A stretch of 64,000 bases of DNA from Collinsella aerofaciens (GTDB taxonomy: Bacteria; Actinomycetota; Coriobacteriia; Coriobacteriales; Coriobacteriaceae), in NCBI GenBank assembly GCA_021639365.1, contig JAJXHK010000002.1, positions 1 through 64,000 on the forward strand. The letters are read 5' to 3'. Positions within the stretch are counted from its first letter, which is position 1; each line of letters opens with the position of its first letter. The notes beneath the pieces are model-generated. The model searched no databases. It was not told the DNA's origin and saw nothing but the letters and a program-made list of their open reading frames with translations. Positions 1 to 8,605 of the stretch are shown here, in pieces. The position numbers and the translations under genes were made by a program.

Positions 1-270
1 GGAAACGGACTCGGCATACGCGGCGTGACGAGCGCTAAAGACCGACATAGCGAGGACAAAGAAGAGCGTAAGCGCAACGGCGACGGCGACAATCGTCGGA
101 ACCTTCAGGGCAACGCGGGCCGGCGCGACTACAGCCTGCTGATTGCGCGCAGGCTTTACGGTCAAAGGCTGAAAGCCGGAGCGGCCACCCTGAACAACCG
201 TAAAAGTGGGTTCTGCAGGCGTCTCGAGCTTAAGGGCGAGGTTTCCCTGGACCATATTCGTTGCGTTCAT
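1..270 (-). CDS. Partial membrane-anchored protein divergent from lexA (possible LysM/YneA-type SOS division inhibitor)
   Basis: An open frame runs from ATG at 270 to the window edge without a stop, giving the first 90 residues. An AGAGGAG ribosome-binding site lies 6 bases upstream; a second ATG at 273 sits too close to it. The visible protein has a polar N-terminal tail of about 50 residues and then one hydrophobic segment (around residues 55-77, VPTIVAVAVALTLFFVLAMS), so it is probably a single-pass protein with its C-terminal part outside. In many Gram-positive bacteria the gene divergent from lexA is the LysM protein YneA, which blocks division during SOS. The shared LexA-box promoter fits this, but the LysM part would lie outside the window, so function is inferred from position only. 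Confidence 0.7.
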   Translation of the reverse strand, partial: MNATNMVQGNLALKLETPAEPTFTVVQGGRSGFQPLTVKPARNQQAVVAPARVALKVPTIVAVAVALTLFFVLAMSVFSARHAAYAESVS

Positions 271-340
271 CATGTTCTCCTCTCGCGTGTTTTGCTGAGA
301 ACAGTTTTATCAAGCCGCGCGGACAAAAATGTCTAGCGCG

Positions 341-410
341 AGAACGAATGTTCGGTTATTATTATCTTCGAACAGTTGTTCCTGTCAAGCAAAATTCGAA
401 CATTTGTTTG
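341..410. promoter_or_regulatory. Three SOS (LexA) boxes in the lexA intergenic region
   Basis: Three copies of the Gram-positive LexA site GAAC-N4-GTTC occur in 70 bases: 341-354 (GAACGAATGTTC core), 369-382 (CGAACAGTTGTTCC) and 397-410 (CGAACATTTGTTTG). The first two have perfect GAAC/GTTC arms; the third ends GTTT. They lie between lexA and the divergent gene, so both should be controlled by LexA. The same motif recurs upstream of recA. Confidence 0.9.
361..388 (-). promoter_or_regulatory. Sigma-70-type promoter of the divergent membrane protein, overlapped by an SOS box
   Basis: On the minus strand TTGACA (383-388) and GATAAT (361-366) are separated by 16 bases. The SOS box 369-382 fills the spacer, so bound LexA would exclude RNA polymerase. 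This is a near-consensus promoter in the classical LexA-repressed layout. Confidence 0.75.
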
Positions 411-433
411 ACATGGGTAGAGAGGATGCCCTG

Positions 434-1078
434 ATGGCTCGCAAAATTACCAAGCGTCAGCAGCAAATTTACGACTTCATCAAGGAATATCAGCAGGAGA
501 AGGGTTATCCGCCCAGCGTGCGCGAGATGGCTTCTGCCGTGGGCCTTTCCTCCCCCAGCACCGTGCACGCCCATCTCTCTGCCCTGGAGGCGCGCGGGCT
601 ACTCAAGCGCGATGCCACCAAACCGCGCGCCCTGGAACTCTTTAACGAGGACGGTTCCTCTGTCTCAATTTCTAAATCTGACGAGCCCACCGCACCTCGC
701 GGAACGGTCTCGCTACCGCTCGTTGGTCGCGTCGCGGCTGGGATTCCCATTCTGGCCGAGCAGAATATCGAAGACACTTTTACTATCCCGACCGAAATCG
801 CCACTGATCAGGGTTCCTTTATCCTTGAGGTGCATGGGAGCTCAATGATCAATGTCGGCATCTTCAATGGCGATTACATCATCGTCCGTGAACAAAAGAG
901 TGCCATGAACGGCGAAATTGTCGTGGCCATGATTGATGGTTCAGCGACCGTCAAGACGTTCTACAAGGAACAGGGGCGCGTGCGCTTGCAGCCCGAGAAC
1001 GACACTATGGAGCCTATCTATGCGACGAACCCCGTTATTTTGGGTAAAGTTGTCGGTTTAATGCGCCGGTTCTCGTAA
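434..1078 (+). CDS. lexA: LexA repressor (SOS regulator, self-cleaving)
   Basis: A 214-residue protein of normal LexA length. Residues 1-65 form the LexA-type winged helix (KRQQQIYDFIKEY; SPSTVHAHLSALEARG). The self-cleavage Ala-Gly pair is in GRVAAGIPI (A102-G103), the catalytic serine in HGSSMIN (S137) and the lysine in ATVKTFY (K174), so autoproteolysis stimulated by RecA filaments should work. The start at 434 has GAGAGG 8 bases upstream and matches family N-termini; the longer frame from 329 would run through SOS boxes and is rejected. It should repress itself, the divergent gene and recA. The stop overlaps the next start (TAATG). Confidence 0.97.
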   Translation: MARKITKRQQQIYDFIKEYQQEKGYPPSVREMASAVGLSSPSTVHAHLSALEARGLLKRDATKPRALELFNEDGSSVSISKSDEPTAPRGTVSLPLVGRVAAGIPILAEQNIEDTFTIPTEIATDQGSFILEVHGSSMINVGIFNGDYIIVREQKSAMNGEIVVAMIDGSATVKTFYKEQGRVRLQPENDTMEPIYATNPVILGKVVGLMRRFS

Positions 1079-1782
1079 TGCAAAAACGCATCACCATCTT
1101 TGATACCGTCCGCGGGTTTACGATGATTTCTATGGCAGGTTTTCACGCTTGCTACGATCTCGCCTACCTGTACGGCTGGGATATGCCCTGGTTTACCCAG
1201 TCAGTCTTTCAAGACATCTGGCGCGCCAGCATCAGCTGGGTATTTTTGTTTATCGCGGGTTGGATGTGTACCCTTTCGCGCAACAATATCAAACGTGCCG
1301 CCAAATACGCCTTAGCAGCACTCGTCGTCTGGTTGGCAACAACACTTGTCTCAGTCGACGATTCGGTTAATTATGGCATCATCTACTGCATGGCCGCATG
1401 TACCGGCATCGTGGCGTTGACCGATCCCGTCCTTAAGAAGATATCGGCGAGATGGGGCATGCCCCTATGCCTTATGTTGTTCGCCCTCACCTGGAGCATC
1501 CCCAAAACGACCTACCCTGTCCCCTACCTGGCGTGGCTGGGATTTCCGAGCCCTGGGTTTGTCTCGGGTGATTACTACCCCATCATCCCGTTTATCTTTA
1601 TGTATCTTGCAGGATACTTCGCCGCACACATAGCGCAGGGAATCGATAAGACCGTCCCTAGCTGGGCCTACGCCAACCCCCTGCCGGCGCTCGCCAGCTT
1701 TGGACGTCACGCACTCCCCTTTTATCTGCTGCATCAGCCCATCATTCTGGGCATTTTGGAGCTCGTCTACTCAGTGCGATAA
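1078..1782 (+). CDS. DUF1624 / heparan-alpha-glucosaminide N-acetyltransferase-like membrane protein
   Basis: A 234-residue polytopic membrane protein with about six to seven hydrophobic segments. The start KRITIFDTVRGFTMISMAGFH resembles the catalytic-domain start of the DUF1624/HGSNAT acyltransferase family (a D-x-x-R-G motif followed by a helix and histidine); a late conserved-looking stretch is GRHALPFYLLHQP. Members of this fold pass acyl groups across membranes to sugars; the substrate here is unknown. Its ATG overlaps the lexA stop by one base, so it is probably co-transcribed and may be SOS-induced. Its 3' end overlaps the convergent hflX by 16 bases. Confidence 0.8.
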   Translation: MQKRITIFDTVRGFTMISMAGFHACYDLAYLYGWDMPWFTQSVFQDIWRASISWVFLFIAGWMCTLSRNNIKRAAKYALAALVVWLATTLVSVDDSVNYGIIYCMAACTGIVALTDPVLKKISARWGMPLCLMLFALTWSIPKTTYPVPYLAWLGFPSPGFVSGDYYPIIPFIFMYLAGYFAAHIAQGIDKTVPSWAYANPLPALASFGRHALPFYLLHQPIILGILELVYSVR

Positions 1783-3056
1783 CGCTCGAGCCGCGGTGCA
1801 ATACGAGCCGGCAACTTCGCCACAATGCGAACACCGTCCTCGAGATATTCCTCATGCAGAAGGGTTCCCTGCTCATGCACCAGCGTGATGAGAGCACCCT
1901 CGCGATACGGAATATCAGCGGAGAGCAACACATCGGTGGCAGCTGCCTCACGAGCAATGCGATCGACGAGATCGTCGAGCCCCTCGCCCGTTTGGGCCGA
2001 GAACAGAACGGCCTCGGGATAGCGACGACGGAAACTCAATCGATCAACGCTATCGAGAAGATCGATTTTATTGAATACGGTCAGCGTTAAACGCTCTCCG
2101 GCGCCGATCTCATCAAGCACGCGGTCGACAGCCTCCAGCTGCCGCTCATAGTCCTCGTCAGACACATCTACGACTTTGAGAATTAGATCGGCACCCAACA
2201 CCTCGGACAGCGTCGATTTAAAGGCATCGACCAGACCATGCGGCAGTTTTTGAATAAAGCCGACGGTATCGGTGATCGTCATGCCACGGCCACCGGGCAA
2301 ACGGTACGAGCGCGTTGTAGGATCGAGCGTGGCAAACAGCTTATCCTGCGAAAGTACCGTGGATCCCGTTAAACGATTAAGCAACGTCGACTTGCCGGCA
2401 TTAGTGTAACCAGCCAACGCCACGCGAAACGCCGGTGACTCAATGCGGCTCTTGGATTGAACATCGCGACGCTGTTCAACCTGCTTGAGCTCACGACGAA
2501 GCGCAGCGATCTTATTACGAATGAGGCGACGGTCGACCTCGAGCTGACTTTCGCCCTGACCAAAACGTGAGCCGATGCCGCCGCGCGTCTGCTCCTTGGC
2601 GAGATGGCTCCACATGCCACGCAGGCGAGGCAACAAATATTGAAGCTGTGCCAGCTGTACCTGCAGGCGTCCCTCACGCGTCTGAGCATGCAGGCCAAAG
2701 ATATCCAGGATCAGTGCTGTACGATCGATAATCTTTACCGGCTCGCCCACGGCTTTCTCCAAATAGGATTGCTGCGAGGGTGTCAGGTCGTCGTCAAAAA
2801 TAACGACATCGGCATCCATGCGATGCACCAGGCCGCAAAGCTCCTCTACCTTACCGGAACCGATAAACGATTTAGGATACGGCTTTACCAAACGCTGCGA
2901 CAAGCGTGCCACGCACTGGGCACCAGCTGTGTGGGCAAGACGCTCCAGCTCATCAAGCGAGCGATCGAGCGGCCATGCATTGTCGCGCCACTCAACACCA
3001 ACTAAAATGGCACGCTCGGGCTCGGGTGCCGTGGGAACAAGGGGGAAACGGGCCAT
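1767..3056 (-). CDS. hflX: GTPase HflX (ribosome-associated)
   Basis: A 429-residue P-loop GTPase. The N-terminal HflX domain contains the characteristic YLEKAVGEPVKIIDRTALIL and GIGSRFGQGESQLEVDRR stretches, followed by a coiled linker. The G domain starts near residue 214 with the Walker A GYTNAGKS, G3 DTVGFIQKLPH and G4 NKID. HflX binds the 50S subunit and splits stalled 70S ribosomes, notably under heat stress. Translation is coupled to miaA: the miaA stop and hflX start share a base (TAATG), with GAGG seven bases upstream. Pairing of miaA and hflX is common in bacteria. Confidence 0.96.
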   Translation of the reverse strand: MARFPLVPTAPEPERAILVGVEWRDNAWPLDRSLDELERLAHTAGAQCVARLSQRLVKPYPKSFIGSGKVEELCGLVHRMDADVVIFDDDLTPSQQSYLEKAVGEPVKIIDRTALILDIFGLHAQTREGRLQVQLAQLQYLLPRLRGMWSHLAKEQTRGGIGSRFGQGESQLEVDRRLIRNKIAALRRELKQVEQRRDVQSKSRIESPAFRVALAGYTNAGKSTLLNRLTGSTVLSQDKLFATLDPTTRSYRLPGGRGMTITDTVGFIQKLPHGLVDAFKSTLSEVLGADLILKVVDVSDEDYERQLEAVDRVLDEIGAGERLTLTVFNKIDLLDSVDRLSFRRRYPEAVLFSAQTGEGLDDLVDRIAREAAATDVLLSADIPYREGALITLVHEQGTLLHEEYLEDGVRIVAKLPARIAPRLERYRTE

Positions 3057-3994
3057 TAGGCAGCCTCAATACGATGCAGGATATCCTCAACGATCTCATC
3101 GATCGTACATTCATCCATATCAAACCACACGATACGGTCATCGCGCTTAAACCACGAAAGCTGACGCTTGGCATAACGACGCGAACGCATCTTAATGAGT
3201 TCGCGGGCCTCATCCATGCTCATCATGCCATTGAAAGCATCGATGATCTCTTTATAACCAATTGCCTGCATCGACGTCAGGGCATCTCCCAGCCCCTGGT
3301 CCATAAGACCGCGGACCTCATCGACAAGACCCTGCTCAAACATCAAATCGACGCGCAGATTAATGCGCTCGTAGAGCACCTCACGATTACGCGTCAGACC
3401 AAACCATAGGGCATGATAATGCTCGCGCGGAACTCTAAACTGACTTTTTTGCTGTGCATAGGAGATACCATCATCATGCATCTCGAGCGCACGAATCACA
3501 CGGCGCACGTTATGGGGATGAATAACAGCAGCCGATTCTGGATCGCGCTCGGCAAGCAGGGCATGCAGTTCTTCCTCGCCAATACGCTCGGCAAGCTCCT
3601 GATAGCCCGCACGGCGATCGTCCTCAAGTTCACCCGAGGGAAAGTCCATCTCATCGAGGGCTGCCTTGAGATATAGCCCCGTACCTCCGCAAAAAACCGG
3701 CAGGCAACCCGAACCAAGGAGACGTTCAACATGCGCGCGAGCGTCAGCCTGATAAAGCGCAGCAGAATATGCCACACCCGGCTCTACAATGTCGACGAGA
3801 CGCAGCGGCGCCGTGCACTCATCGGGTGCCATCTTTGCGGTACCGATGTCCATACCGCGATAGATTTGCATCGCATCGCACGACAGCACTTCGGACGAAA
3901 GACGAGCTGCCAAACGGTCGGCAACATCACTCTTACCAACCGCCGTCGGACCGACGATCGCAACGGCGGAAAGACCTGCCCCGGGAGAAACCAT
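3056..3994 (-). CDS. miaA: tRNA dimethylallyltransferase MiaA
   Basis: A 312-residue enzyme, normal for MiaA. It transfers a dimethylallyl group to N6 of A37 in tRNAs reading UNN codons. The P-loop is GPTAVGKS (residues 15-22); DAMQIYRGMDIGTAK and FCGGTGLYLKAAL are family signatures, and the C-terminal region contains RRYAKRQLSWF. The start overlaps the miaB stop by one base and has no strong ribosome-binding site, so translation is probably coupled. MiaB, encoded just upstream, further modifies the MiaA product, so the pair encodes consecutive steps. Confidence 0.97.
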   Translation of the reverse strand: MVSPGAGLSAVAIVGPTAVGKSDVADRLAARLSSEVLSCDAMQIYRGMDIGTAKMAPDECTAPLRLVDIVEPGVAYSAALYQADARAHVERLLGSGCLPVFCGGTGLYLKAALDEMDFPSGELEDDRRAGYQELAERIGEEELHALLAERDPESAAVIHPHNVRRVIRALEMHDDGISYAQQKSQFRVPREHYHALWFGLTRNREVLYERINLRVDLMFEQGLVDEVRGLMDQGLGDALTSMQAIGYKEIIDAFNGMMSMDEARELIKMRSRRYAKRQLSWFKRDDRIVWFDMDECTIDEIVEDILHRIEAA

Positions 3995-5364
3995 TAGCGC
4001 GGCTCGCCCACAACGGAGCCGGACAAATACCAGGTCTTGGCAACGTCAACGTCAACATCAACGATCTTACCAACAAGCTGATCGATGCTGTAACCCTCGG
4101 GGATAGGCGCATGCACGGTCTGATTCTTGGGACTCTTGCCCAGCAGGACCGCGTCGTTCTTTTTACTCGTTCCCTCAATGAGCGCCGGAACCACAGTATG
4201 AAGCTCGCCCTGGTTATACTCGTGTGCCGTGGTCTCGATAACCTTTACCAGGCGATTGAAACGCTCGAGAATAACCTCATGCGGCGTAGGATCGTCAATC
4301 TCGGCGGCCGGGGTACCGGCGCGTTTGGAATAGATGAAGGTATAGGCCTGAGCATAGCGGACCGTCTCGGCAAGTGAGAGCGTCTGCTCAAAGTCTTCTT
4401 CAGTCTCGCCCGGGAAGCCAACGATAATGTCGGTCGAGAGCGCGATATCGGGCATGCGGTTGCGAATGCAATCGACAAGGCCCAGATAGTCCTCGCGTGT
4501 ATAACGGCGATTCATCTCTTTGAGGATCCGCGTCGAACCGGACTGGACGGCCAAGTGCAGCTGCGGCATAACGGCAGGCGTCTCGGCCATGGCGTCGATG
4601 GTCTCGGGCAACAGGTCCTTGGGATGCGAAGACGTAAAGAAGATGCGCTCCACGCCCGTATCGCCCACAGCACGCAGCAGATCGGCAAAACGCGGCTTGC
4701 CAAACAGATCGCGGCCATATGAGTTAACGTTTTGGCCCAGCAGCGTAATCTCACGCACGCCCTGGCGCACCAAACCGGTCACCTCGTCGACAATCTCCTC
4801 GAAGGGGCGGCTCTTTTCGCGACCGCGCACGTACGGCACGATGCAATAGGTGCAGAAATTATTGCAGCCCGTCATGATGGGCACCCAGGCGTGATACTGA
4901 GTCTCGCGATGCCACGGCATGCTCATGGCATCCGTATCCTCATGCTCATTGGCGCGGATATGACGCTTACCATCAAGGAACGCCTCGGCAATGAGCTCGG
5001 CCACATGCGCGATGGAATGCGTGCCAAAGATGACATTGACGTTATCGACGTTGGTGAGCAGGCCCTCACCATCGCGCTGCGCGATGCAACCGCCAACGGC
5101 AACCACACGCTTGCCCGAAGGCGAAGGCGGCAGGCTTTTGCAGGAATTGCACTGACCGTACAGGCGAGTATCGGCGGCCTCGCGCACGCAGCACGTCATG
5201 AAGACAACGATATCGGCATGCGCAGGATCGAGCGCCATGAGGCAGCCATACGAATCAAGCAGACCGCTCACGCGCTCAGAGTCGTGCTGATTCATCTGGC
5301 AGCCAAAGGTGCGGATAAAGTAGGTTTTACCGGAAAGAATATCGCGTACGGAACGCTGGTCCAT
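3994..5364 (-). CDS. miaB: tRNA-2-methylthio-N6-dimethylallyladenosine synthase MiaB
   Basis: A 456-residue radical-SAM methylthiotransferase that adds a methylthio group to i6A37 of tRNA. The N-terminal MTTase domain carries the FGCQMNQ, MTCCVRE and GGCIAQRDGE cysteines for the auxiliary cluster. The radical-SAM motif is CNNFCTYC followed by IVPYVRGREKSR, and the C-terminus is a TRAM domain. The start chosen is ATG 5364 with AGGA 9 bases upstream; ATG 5370 is two codons longer and cannot be excluded. A TTG further upstream is not credible. It is one of three methylthiotransferases here, with rimO and mtaB. Confidence 0.97.
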   Translation of the reverse strand: MDQRSVRDILSGKTYFIRTFGCQMNQHDSERVSGLLDSYGCLMALDPAHADIVVFMTCCVREAADTRLYGQCNSCKSLPPSPSGKRVVAVGGCIAQRDGEGLLTNVDNVNVIFGTHSIAHVAELIAEAFLDGKRHIRANEHEDTDAMSMPWHRETQYHAWVPIMTGCNNFCTYCIVPYVRGREKSRPFEEIVDEVTGLVRQGVREITLLGQNVNSYGRDLFGKPRFADLLRAVGDTGVERIFFTSSHPKDLLPETIDAMAETPAVMPQLHLAVQSGSTRILKEMNRRYTREDYLGLVDCIRNRMPDIALSTDIIVGFPGETEEDFEQTLSLAETVRYAQAYTFIYSKRAGTPAAEIDDPTPHEVILERFNRLVKVIETTAHEYNQGELHTVVPALIEGTSKKNDAVLLGKSPKNQTVHAPIPEGYSIDQLVGKIVDVDVDVAKTWYLSGSVVGEPR

Positions 5365-5409
5365 GTGCATAAGTCCTAACGATGGGGAGCGAAACGAGGC
5401 AAGCAAAAG

Positions 5410-5727
5410 CTATGCCACAGGCTTAACATCATCCATGACGACGTTATCCATAGCAGCTCGATTGATCTGGTGAACATAGATAGAAAGGCGGATGGCCGTG
5501 CGCGACTCCCCGTTAATGAGGATGTCGGAGAACACGGGCGCGCAGGAAATATCAAAACCAGTTGGAATCAAAAAACCGCGCGCGATAGCAACGGCCTTAA
5601 TGGCCTGGTTGACGGCACCGGCGCCGACACACTGGATGTTGACGGGTACACCATCCTTGACCATGCCGGCGATGGCGCCGGCAACGGACGCGGGCGATGA
5701 TTTGCTTGATACCTTCAGGCAATCCAT
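5410..5727 (-). CDS. spoVS: SpoVS-family protein
   Basis: A 105-residue protein that is SpoVS-like along its length (MDCLKVSSKSSPASVAGAIA; VQCVGAGAVNQAIKAVAIAR with I for V at one place). ATG 5727 has AGGAG 7 bases upstream; longer frames have no support. In Bacillus SpoVS is an Alba-like protein affecting sporulation and septation, but the family is widespread in non-sporulators. Its place between rny and miaB is the Bacillus order, so the block is probably ancestral. A direct repeat of CAGTTA, nine bases apart, lies upstream (within 5755-5775); its role is unknown. The organism inferred here is not known to sporulate. Confidence 0.9.
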   Translation of the reverse strand: MDCLKVSSKSSPASVAGAIAGMVKDGVPVNIQCVGAGAVNQAIKAVAIARGFLIPTGFDISCAPVFSDILINGESRTAIRLSIYVHQINRAAMDNVVMDDVKPVA

Positions 5728-5801
5728 GAAGAAACTCCTGCATTTAAAAGTACGTTTTAACTGCAATAACTGTATCGTACCGAGTGGACTCGGTAAAGGC
5801 A

Positions 5802-6887
5802 CTATTCCTCTTTGGCAAGATCAAAGGTCACGGTGATTCGATCACGCGAAACACGAATCTTTGGGTCACCGCAAAGGTTGAGATAGTACCGAGCGGCAAG
5901 GTCATTAAAGTCGCGCTCCACAGCACGCGAAAACTGTGCCATGTCATCCTTGGCAATACGTAGCCCGCGACGATCCTTCGCGAGATCAACAGGAGCCGGC
6001 GCATGCGAGGACGAATCACGCTCGCGCAGCAGACGCGCGGTCACACCGCGAACGGGCTTAATCTGCCCTGCCAAAATGCGATGGGCCGTGCGCTCGGACA
6101 TCTCAAGACCCAAACCCGAACAGATACGGATAAAGTCCTCGGCATCAGAAGCAAGGCCCAAACGATCGACAACCGGAAGCTCGCTCTCGTCATCAATGAA
6201 CAGGAGACGAGACGTATCAAGCCGGCTTGACGCCTGAGCATAAAGGGTCGCGGCAATCTCAGACGGAGAACCAAGATAGACATCGCAACCACGCAACTCC
6301 TCGAGCGCAAACTCACAAGCAGCGCGAATAATATTATGCGGACCGCGAGCACAGACATAACGTCCGTCCTCATCCTTGACGGCCTGGGGCCAGCTGGACT
6401 GATCGGCACGCTCACTGAGGCGGTCGGCCGCGACGCTCACCTTAAAGGCTGAACCAAGATCGACACCGGACGTGACCACACGGGCCTCATCGGTGTTCTG
6501 CTTGATCGAAAACAATGCCATGCCACGACCGTGAACGCCCCAACGGTCCATCTTCATGCTCTCGAGCTTGGAGGTAACGCGGGCATCGAAGATTCGCTCT
6601 TGCATATCCTGCGGAACGCCCGAACCGTTATCCAGAAAGACAAGCGTGCGGACGCCGTCTTCCTTGGTCGTAGCGAGATAGACCTTGTCGGCGCCGGCAT
6701 CGCGAGCATTACGGAGCATTTCGATGACGATATCCTCGACATGCTGAATGTCGTGCTTTGCCTGGCGCCGCTCGGCCTCCGAAACGCGGAGGCGGACATA
6801 CCCCTCGCCAAGGTTCTCCTCGACGCGAAGGTTGCCCTCCCCCGACATCGACGCGATAAATGAGATGAGCTCGTTCGCGTCGCTCAT
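5802..6887 (-). CDS. Stand-alone GHKL-fold ATPase of unknown function
   Basis: A 361-residue protein with a Bergerat (GHKL) ATP-binding site: N-box EMLRNARDAGAD (residues 56-67), G1 box DNGSGVP (86-92) and G2 box WGVHGRGMALFSI (116-128). I see no histidine-kinase dimerisation domain, MutL or Hsp90 middle domain, transmembrane segment or receiver domain; the C-terminal 200 residues are unrecognised. The start lies one base after the rny stop without a clear ribosome-binding site, which implies translational coupling to rny. Its place between rny and spoVS is where Bacillus has ymdB, a phosphodiesterase, but there is no sequence resemblance. Function is not known. Confidence 0.85.
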   Translation of the reverse strand: MSDANELISFIASMSGEGNLRVEENLGEGYVRLRVSEAERRQAKHDIQHVEDIVIEMLRNARDAGADKVYLATTKEDGVRTLVFLDNGSGVPQDMQERIFDARVTSKLESMKMDRWGVHGRGMALFSIKQNTDEARVVTSGVDLGSAFKVSVAADRLSERADQSSWPQAVKDEDGRYVCARGPHNIIRAACEFALEELRGCDVYLGSPSEIAATLYAQASSRLDTSRLLFIDDESELPVVDRLGLASDAEDFIRICSGLGLEMSERTAHRILAGQIKPVRGVTARLLRERDSSSHAPAPVDLAKDRRGLRIAKDDMAQFSRAVERDFNDLAARYYLNLCGDPKIRVSRDRITVTFDLAKEE

Positions 6888-6888
6888 G

Positions 6889-8439
6889 TTATTTAGCGAT
6901 ATCGACAGCGCGGCTCTCGCGAATCACGACGACGCGCACCTGACCGGGATACTCCATCTCTTCCTCGATCTGATGGGCGATATCGTGAGCCAGGACCGTG
7001 GACTGGGCATCGGAGATCTTGTCCGGCTGAACCATGACGTGGACCTCGCGACCAGCCTGCATGGCATAGGTACGCTCGACGCCGTCATGGGAGTTGGCGA
7101 TCTCCTCGAGCTTCTCAAGACGCTTAATGTAGTTCTCGGCAGACTCGCGACGGGCACCGGGGCGAGAGGCAGAGACAGCATCGGCGGCCTGTACCAGGAC
7201 ATCGAGCACCGTGTTGGGGTCGACATCGGCATGGTGAGCCTCGATAGCGTGGACGATAACGGGCTTCTCGCCATAACGGCGGGCCAGCTCGGCGCCGATG
7301 ACGGCATGCGGGCCCTCGACGTCATGGTCGATTGCCTTGCCCAGGTCATGCAGCAGGCCGGCGCGCTTGGCGGTCACAACGTCCAGGCCAAGCTCGGAAG
7401 CCATCACGCCGCACAGATCAGAGACCTCGAGAGAGTGCTGAAGCACGTTCTGACCAAACGAGGTACGGTAGCGCAGGGCACCAAGGGTCTTAACGATCTC
7501 GGGGTGCAGGTCGTGGATGCCGGTATCGAAGGCAGCCTGCTCGCCAGCCTCGCGCACGCGCTGCTGAACCAGGTCGGCGGCCTTGTGATACATCTCCTCG
7601 ATACGGGCAGGGTGAATGCGGCCGTCAGCGATGAGGTTCTCAAGGGCGACACGGGCGGTCTCACGACGGACCGGGTCGAAGCTCGAAAGAACGACGGTCT
7701 CGGGCGTGTCGTCGATCACGAGGTTGACGCCGGAAACCTGCTCGAAGGTCCGGATGTTGCGACCCTCGCGACCGATGATACGGCCCTTGAGGTCATCAGA
7801 GGGAATGTGCACGGAGGTAACGGTGACCTCGGCAGTGTGATCGGCAGCGCAGCGCTGAATCGCCAGAGACAGAATCTCCTGGGCGGTCTTGTGGCACTCG
7901 GCGCGAACCTGCTGCTCGGACTCGCGAATGATCGTGGCGGCCTCGTGGGTGACCTCGCCGCGAACCTTATCAAGGAGCTCCTTGTGCGCGTCCTCGCGGG
8001 TAAGGTCGGCGATACGCTCGAGCTCGGAGGTCTGCTTTGCGCAGAGTTCATCAAGCTCACGGGAGCGCTTCTCGACCTGACCGGCCTGGCTGGAGAGCTG
8101 ATGCTCGCGCTTGTCGAGAGCGTCGTTGCGGCGATCGAGAGATTCCTCGCGCTGCATCACGCGGTTCTCGAGCGTACGAATCTCGTTCTTACGCTGCTTG
8201 TCCTCGGCCTCAGCGGCCTGCTTGTTCTTGATGATCTCCTCTTTAGCCTCGAGCAGAGCCTCTTTTTTGAGGGTCTCGGCCTGACGCTTAGCATCACCGA
8301 TCAGGGACTCAGCCTGTGCGTGTGCCGACTGGATTTTTTCGTCGGCCTCGTGAAGACTACCCTGCTTGGCGGTGCGCATGTAGGCAATGGCGGCGATGGC
8401 ACCCAAGACGATGCCAACGAGCGCTGCGATGATAGGCAT
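6889..8439 (-). CDS. rny: Ribonuclease Y
   Basis: A 516-residue endoribonuclease that starts mRNA decay at the membrane. It has an N-terminal transmembrane helix (about residues 3-22), a long charged coiled coil (about 30-190), a KH domain with GRIIGREGRNIRTFE, and an HD domain with LLHDLGKAIDHDVEG. The start is ATG 8439, with AAGGAG five bases upstream; a GTG two codons earlier overlaps that site. It has its own promoter at 8606-8634 and a leader of about 160 bases. With RNase J (18192-19862) and PNPase (21142-23388), it gives this region three central RNA-decay enzymes. Confidence 0.97.
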   Translation of the reverse strand: MPIIAALVGIVLGAIAAIAYMRTAKQGSLHEADEKIQSAHAQAESLIGDAKRQAETLKKEALLEAKEEIIKNKQAAEAEDKQRKNEIRTLENRVMQREESLDRRNDALDKREHQLSSQAGQVEKRSRELDELCAKQTSELERIADLTREDAHKELLDKVRGEVTHEAATIIRESEQQVRAECHKTAQEILSLAIQRCAADHTAEVTVTSVHIPSDDLKGRIIGREGRNIRTFEQVSGVNLVIDDTPETVVLSSFDPVRRETARVALENLIADGRIHPARIEEMYHKAADLVQQRVREAGEQAAFDTGIHDLHPEIVKTLGALRYRTSFGQNVLQHSLEVSDLCGVMASELGLDVVTAKRAGLLHDLGKAIDHDVEGPHAVIGAELARRYGEKPVIVHAIEAHHADVDPNTVLDVLVQAADAVSASRPGARRESAENYIKRLEKLEEIANSHDGVERTYAMQAGREVHVMVQPDKISDAQSTVLAHDIAHQIEEEMEYPGQVRVVVIRESRAVDIAK

Positions 8440-8464
8440 GCTCACTCCTTTTTATGGATTCGTT

Positions 8465-8510
8465 ACACAACAAAGCGAACCGTCCTTACGAACGGCTCGC
8501 GACATTTGAG
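8465..8510 (-). terminator. Possible attenuating hairpin in the rny leader
   Basis: In the rny leader RNA, GCGAGCCGT and ACGGTTCGC pair (nine pairs, one G-U) around an eight-base loop, followed by TTTGTTGTGT. The stem lies at about 8477-8503, some 40 bases before the start codon. The tail is only moderately U-rich, so a partial terminator or a stability element are both possible. Confidence 0.4.
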
Positions 8511-8605
8511 TAATATGGGCGCAGCTTATGCGGGTCGGATACAGATAAACATATAAACAAACTCATCACAGATGAGCACATATCACAAAGCAAATGACAG
8601 TGTTT

